54,867 bases of DNA from Irpex lacteus (Eukaryota; Basidiomycota; Agaricomycetes; Polyporales; Irpicaceae), in the NCBI GenBank assembly GCA_001986395.2, contig MQVO02000079.1:1-54867 (forward strand), read 5' to 3'. Numbering within the stretch: position 1 is the stretch's first letter; each line of letters opens with the position of its first letter. A program made the translations under genes and the position numbers. Under the pieces are notes generated by a model. The model saw nothing but the letters and a program-made list of their open reading frames with translations, did not search any database and was not told the DNA's origin. Positions 45,974 to 54,867 of the stretch are shown piece by piece.

Positions 45974-46702
45974 GTCGCCGTCTTTCTTTCCCACTCTATC
46001 GCAATACAATCACGACCCCTCATGCCCACGCGCCTCCAAAATCAGATTGTAGCCATAGCTCATGCATCACCATTCTTCTCAGGACAATTACCATCGCACA
46101 GCACGCTCCTTGCACACATCTATTTATTACTTCACCATCTCACTTGCTATTCCCGCATCGCTTTCGTTCTAGTGTACCCGCGTCTGCTTTTTGTGGCGCA
46201 TTCACATCCCTTCTTGATCTCCGTCCGCATTTCATAACTCTCTTGCCCCATGTTGTATGTGCTAGCCATAGATAGGGACGGTCAACTTGCAGCATCTCCA
46301 CACTTGTATTTCTTGGCTTCATCGTGGAATGCTATTTCTTCGAAGCGATGTCTACCGAGCCCCTTGCTGACGAGAGCCAGACCTCATTGTGATCGTCCGC
46401 TAATTCTGTACGTTATCTATTCGCAACTGATAGAAATATATTGGAGAACCCTAGTTTGAATATCCGCGACGGGATTCGATTTCTAGTGAGGAGATGACCC
46501 TTGGTGATCCATAGTTGGACGCGCGACGCGACCTGCTTTACCATTCACACGCGACCATGTCCTAAACCACCATCCTCGCTCCCATTAACGGCCTCTTGCT
46601 CTTTATACTTCGAACATCTGACTCAACACGACCAGTACTTAAGCGAAGTCTTGGCTTGAATAATACATAGACCTTCCCGGCTACAACGATACCGCAAGTT
46701 GA
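45974..46702. other. Intergenic region upstream of the RecQ gene
   Basis: About 730 bp between two plus-strand genes. ORFs are short and unconvincing. It should contain the RecQ promoter. Confidence 0.55.
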
Positions 46703-50101
<3,399 letters not shown>

Positions 50102-50320
50102 GCGAGGCTAACATATTTATTGTCGGAAAGTGTACGATTCACTGTACATACACACTATATGTATCGATATTGGAAGCCTGCTTCGACGTAATGCATATGT
50201 TAGGAATATTGTTAGGGTATTTAGGAATAGTGGTATAAATTTACGACGACAAATGCACTCAGGGTATATCATGCCATACTTTACGCAATTTAGTACTTAG
50301 AGTCTTATTTATGTGGGGAC

Positions 50321-51832
50321 CTAGCCGGTGGATATCTCTTCTGGAATCGGGTGTGAATTCTTGGCCCGCTTGAGAGCAGGACGCAAAGGGGCCTTGGGGA
50401 GGAGTCGGTGATAAATATCGATGCGGGTCCCCTCCTCGTTCATCCAGCCAGTGTTGGGTTCAGGGTAGCACTGTACAATTTAATCAGCACTATGCTGGAA
50501 GAGCGCAATGATGATACTCACCGCAAGGTCTGCAGGGTATTCCTGTCCAGGTTCTGCAGACTTGTATCTCCCATCATTCGTCCAAAGCTGGTCACTGTGG
50601 ATGCAGTCAGCTAGAAGAACAGTGCGCAGGTGCGTCAAAATACTCACCCTCGACGGTTGAAACCAACCCTTCTTCGCTGCTCTACTGGTATAGGAGAAGG
50701 GCAGACAAGGTCTTCAGTCCAACGGACACAGCGCTTTGCAGCAGGTGTCTCAGGGTTGGACATGCCACGAGTAAGCGGCGGCTTGGTGACATCCTGAGGA
50801 TTCCTCTGAGTGAGAGAGACTGTGGCGAGGAGTTGGCACGCTGCAGCGTGCTAGTCGGCCCATTAGGATAAATACTAGGGGCAGCATGCTGCAAGCCAGG
50901 TGGTAGCCGCAGGGTAGGCTCGGCTTCGATCACATTACCCGTAGGAGATATTGAACGTGAGCGGGAGTCCCTGCGAGAGAGTGCGGGTGGGAGAGGTACA
51001 ACAGGTGCAGCTGGGCGACCCGTGCGCTCGTCTGAGTTCCGTCGACTCGGAGGAGGAATTGAAGGTGCGGGGTAAGCTTGGGAAGTTTGACCAGCGACAC
51101 GCGGTGCGCTGCGTTCTCCGTTGTCGTTGACGTGAGCACCAGAGATGTGTCGAGAAGAGCAAGTGTTAGATATGTCCGCCATCGCCTGGCGGCCGGAAGG
51201 TGGGATAACGGGCCCACGCGAATTTCCATAAGGTGGGGGAGCAGACGCGGTCAGCGGTCTCGGTTCTGAGCGGAATAAGCAGTGGCATCCAGTGTCTCTG
51301 TACTACTGCTCGCTCGTGTCGATGAGACCTTCGAGCGAGTATGGTGATACCCCAACAATGGAGTCGCTATCTGAGCTCGAGGATGAATGATGGACTGCCG
51401 GGGAGGTCTGACATTGATGATATGGACCGCTCGTAGATGTATGTGTCAGGTATAGCACTAGGTACGATGCCATAAGGCTTATTGGATTTGGTCCTCGTAA
51501 GAGCGAGCTGGTCGAATCCGGCTGTCTGTTCGCGCCGTGAATTATCTGGGAGCCCGTAAGATGGCTTCTTGTCGGCGTCCTGGCGCGACGGCTTCCAGGA
51601 AGTGGTTGGTGTCCGCGACGAAGGGTAGTCTGGCTTCACCACAGCATTTTGTGTGGGAGGCGGAGGAGATGGGCTCTTAAAGACGTGCACAGAAAATCCC
51701 CGAGGAACTTCCAACACGTACTGCGGGATAAATTAGCGGTTGCGCAGGAGAAAGAACATACAGGCTACTCACCTTCGAGCTATTACGGGTATTGCGGGAT
51801 CCCTTACCGTCAAAGCCGAGGGAGGACAACAT
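50321..51832 (-). CDS. Pro/Ser-rich protein with a short conserved C-terminal module, function unknown
   Basis: The ATG at 51832 gives MLSSLGFDGKGSRNTRNSSK, then across introns YVLEVPRGFSVHVFKSPSPP, the Ser/Asp patch SSSSSDSDSIVGVSPYSLEG, PRPLTASAPPPYGNSRGP and MADISNTCSSRHISGAHVND. The last exons read AKRCVRWTEDLVCPSPIP, GDQLWTNDGRYKSAEPGQEY, and YPEPNTGWMNEEGTRIDIYH. The stop is at 50321. Each of the six introns was set by a GT-AG pair that keeps the frame; those near 51420-51477 and 50850-50905 were found only through frame requirements. The tryptophan-rich end (DQLWTNDGRY, GWMNEEGTRIDI) looks like the ordered, conserved part; the rest is disordered. I do not recognise a function. The 3' end is convergent with RecQ, 219 bp away. 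Confidence 0.65.
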
Positions 51833-52639
51833 GTTGTTGGTGGTGGTGCGAGCTGAGTCACTGAGAGCGACGACTTGAGTTTTCAGGGCCCAGCGAGTTT
51901 TATAGTCAGGAGCAAGTGGTCAACACGCTGGAAGGAATTTGACATGCCGTTCGCACGAGTAATACATCAAACCATCGAGTGCGGGGCCCTGCGACGTTTA
52001 AGCCATGCAGCCGGAAGAATCGTGGCTTATGGCAGCCGGGTGTGACTGCCAAAGGGTTGAACACGATGCAACCCAAATAATACCGCTGGCCTCGCCCTAG
52101 AGAATGGTCAGCGACTGCCTATCGGGACTGACGTACAACTTCTCTTCGTGATGCATACTATGAGAAGATGAAGTCACTCATTCATTGAACGCTTCGGTAG
52201 TCAACACGACTAACGAAACTGGGCCTGGACGATCAAACAGTGAGAAACGGTGAGGAAGACCAAGTGCCCCGGGTCAAACGCACCGCGGAAATGGGCGTTT
52301 CACTGCACCAATGGATATCTGGTGCCATCATGTTATCCAGTACATACCTATTACACGCACCCTGCCAGCTAACGAATTCCTGTAGCCTCGCGGTCAAAGT
52401 GTTGTCTGAGTCGGATGGGACTAAGCCATGAAATCTGAGATTAGAATCAGCCCAAACCTCTCCCTAATTTAGCAAGTGTAGTTGAATGGGCGGCTACTCA
52501 AATCACTTTGTGCGACAGTACGACATTCGTGCATTCAAATGGGACCAATGCACCCATCGATGGTGGCTACTCGAAATATGCACACTGAATTATGAGCTCA
52601 AACCTAATATACATATATATCAAATCATACGCGAGGAAT
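51833..52639. other. Intergenic region between two minus-strand genes
   Basis: About 800 bp with no supported gene. It holds the promoter of the gene to its left and the CFT1 3' UTR. Confidence 0.55.
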
Positions 52640-54867
52640 CTACCAAGCAGTTCCAAGGTTGAGCCAGTCCTTGAGAACTGCTGACCGTTCTGTGGCAATC
52701 TGTCGAGTCATCTCTTCCTGTCGCGGAATCGGAAGATCTTCAAACGCCGAAATGAGAGTACCATCTAGAATTCCCTTGGCCAATGGCCGTGCTACGCGAT
52801 CGTTTCGAACAGTTCTAAAGTGAACAGGATCAGAAAGATAACGTACAAGCGATGCAGAGATTGTGCTTACCGGAAGGCCTTGGGGTTCAAGCCAGCTACG
52901 TGTTGAACATTACGCGTCAGTTGACCTTGTAATAAATAGAGTCTTTTGAAGGCTGCTTCGTCCACGTAAGTCAGAGAGGCCAGCGAGCCGTCTGTTCCGC
53001 CATAAACAAGCTTAGACTGTGGGATGGATGGATCGTCGTCGGGTGTACGGCGGGCGATCAGACGCGATGTACGATGTTCGGCATGTGCGTGATACTCTGT
53101 TCTGCACAGCAGTCTTTTGACCATTCCTTGATTCAGGATCTTGGAGGACATAAGCGATCAAAGTCAAAGAAAGGGCACTCAGACTACCATGGGGATCATA
53201 TTCATTCAACCTGATTACACCGTCCTCATCGGAAGAAATGATTGACAATCTGCCTTCTGCGAACAGTAAGTCCGATCGGGTGACAGAAACAGGATTATAG
53301 TCCTTAGATAAGACCACAAGTTTGTATGGGTCCTCCTGCGATAAGCGTGTGAGAACCCACCTCTCGCGAAACTGGTTAAACGGCTTACCTGGAAGGCTAC
53401 AAGCCAAACTCCTTTCACAGCGTCTCCGATCACAAGGAGATTCTTGATTGCGACTAGTGATGTGACATAAAGACCGACGTCAAGGAAGGCCACACCAACA
53501 AGCCGTTCATCCAGGTCGAAAGCTCGAACGAAGATCTGGATGGCGTCAGCAAAGAGTCTCGCAAAGCTATTCATAAGACCTAACCTTCTGCCCCATAGAC
53601 GAAACAAGGTAATTATCCATTCCACACAACGCGGTAACAGGGCCCTTAGCTTCATCTTTACAAAGAAGCTTCAGCCTATACCATCGCTTGAAGCCAGCCG
53701 TCGCGTCAGGCACGACTTCAACTATGTCGAAGATGTACACCTGGTTGAAAGTGAAAATGAGTGCGAACAGGACCGCCAACACGAGCAGAACATACCGCTC
53801 CCTTCACAGCGAGATCTTCGCCGCGATTGATCGTCGTACTGACTGCGATGAAGTCTTTTTATGCCCGTTTCCGTGCTCTGTGTCTCCAACGGTATACAAT
53901 CGACGCATGTCACAAACTCGTTGTGCGCGAACTCGTACCTGCGGACGGAGGGTCACTAACTGGAGCATGGTGATCCGCGCAAAGTACTCACCCGTCCATG
54001 GTCACCCATGAGTCTGGCGCGATGAGCTCTAGGGTGAGCTTCGCATTTCGGAAGAGAGATATTCGGTGCTGGAAGCAGGGTGAGAAATTGATGCGCAAGG
54101 CATGAAAGCGAACACGCACATTCAGGTTCCCACACGACGTTTCCGTCCTCGTCGTATGAGGTAAAAGTAGCTTCCAGGGACGACGCTGCGACCAGGAGCG
54201 TTGTGGTGGGGTCGAACACAACATGTGAATACGGCCTAGGCTTTGGTACGGACTTCATCGGCAGATGCCCGTCAAGTTGAATCTCTGGCATCCATTCGAT
54301 CAGGCTGGGACCCTTCATGAATCTCGATCAGAATCATTCAAGCGGCTGACAGACTTTCGGAAGTCGAAGACTTACCTCTTCAGAATATAGCAAAAAATCG
54401 CCTTTGGACTCCCAGAGCGAACACGCGGTAAACGCGTGCACGACTGCGTGACCAGAAGGCACAACTTTGACTCCCCCTTTGTCCGTGGCCAAAATCCAAC
54501 ATGGACGATCCCCTGTAAAGAAGACACCGGAGAAGCTCTGGGCAGGGGTCGGGAAGGTGACGAAAGGAATCAGCTGTCTCTGAATACGCTTTTGCTCAGC
54601 CAGCACCGATCGCTCGACTTCTTCGTTGTGCTGTATGTCAAACGCTTGGGTGACGAGTTTGACAAACTTGACAAACAGACTGGAGGCACGTGTGACCGGT
54701 GGAGTACCCGCAGCGGTGGCGTCGGTAAAGCCTCGTAAATGGCTAATAGACCCGAGCGCAAGAAGACCTATGAATGGCATATTGACGATAATTGAATGTT
54801 AAACCGAGCTGAAAACGCACCAGTAGGTGTGGTCGCGGAGATGATTCTCCTAGAGGAGCAACGAGGA
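52640..54867 (-). CDS. CFT1: CFT1 / CPSF160, mRNA cleavage and polyadenylation factor, C-terminal part
   Basis: The large beta-propeller scaffold of the cleavage and polyadenylation factor, nuclear. Only the 3' part is in the window; the 5' end lies beyond 54867. Recognisable CPSF-A-region blocks in order: FPTPAQSFSGVFFTGDRPCW, ISLFRNAKLTLELIAPDSW, YEFAHNEFVTCVDCIPLETQ, VYIFDIVEVVPD, GPVTALCGMDNYLVSSMGQK, IFVRAFDLDERLVGVAFLDV, DPYKLVVLSKDYNPVSVTRS, SIISSDEDGVIRLNEYDPH, and the C-terminal DGSLASLTYVDEAAFKRLYL, NVQHVAGLNPKAFR and LAKGILDGTLISAFEDLPIP, stopping at 52640. Several short introns are present, including ones near 53150-53200, 53800-53860 and 54050-54110. No frame break was noticed. 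Confidence 0.92.

Overview
This window is nuclear DNA of a filamentous basidiomycete, most likely an agaricomycete. The evidence is dense genes split by many short (about 50-60 bp) GT-AG introns, a DUF6535 membrane protein (a family I associate with mushroom-forming fungi), two secreted AA9 lytic polysaccharide monooxygenases (LPMOs) with C-terminal CBM1 domains, and housekeeping genes (EXO70, RPL14, RecQ, CFT1, an Atg14/UVRAG-like gene) in recognisable fungal form. The LPMO-CBM1 pair suggests a lignocellulose decomposer. No species can be named from sequence alone.

Layout. 1-2749: the 5' part of EXO70 (minus) diverges from a TMEM242-like gene (plus) that carries a one-base frameshift. 3454-14631: four head-to-tail family-2 O-methyltransferase (OMT) genes with the same ten-exon structure, each preceded by a related promoter block about 190 bp upstream of the ATG. 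14904-21306 (minus): an Atg14/UVRAG-like gene, an NAD(P)-dependent reductase, and an F-box-like gene interrupted by an in-frame TGA. 21761-23816: RPL14 (plus) and a small single-pass membrane protein (minus). 24941-30555: a Mug190-like SMP/C2 membrane-contact protein preceded by a truncated, frameshifted copy of its own promoter and N-terminus. 30857-37185 (minus): the DUF6535 protein and two unrecognised low-complexity proteins. 37643-42380 (minus): two AA9-CBM1 LPMOs. 43821-45973: a Ser/Pro-rich unknown protein (plus). 46703-50101: a RecQ helicase with two microexons (plus). 50321-54867 (minus): an unknown protein and the 3' part of CFT1.

The most distinctive part is the OMT array. Splice sites for all 40 exons were worked out by hand, all four reading frames are intact, and nine of ten exon lengths are identical between copies. 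Two copies independently carry GC-AG introns. No polyketide synthase, NRPS or terpene synthase lies in the window, so the substrate is unknown. The NAD(P)-dependent reductase 3 kb beyond the array (17903-19294) is the only other metabolic enzyme close by; a link to the OMTs is speculation. Several genes (TMEM242-like, F-box-like, Mug190-like duplicate) have single-site lesions that are either true mutations or assembly errors. Gene spans run from start to stop codon and include introns. UTRs were not determined.
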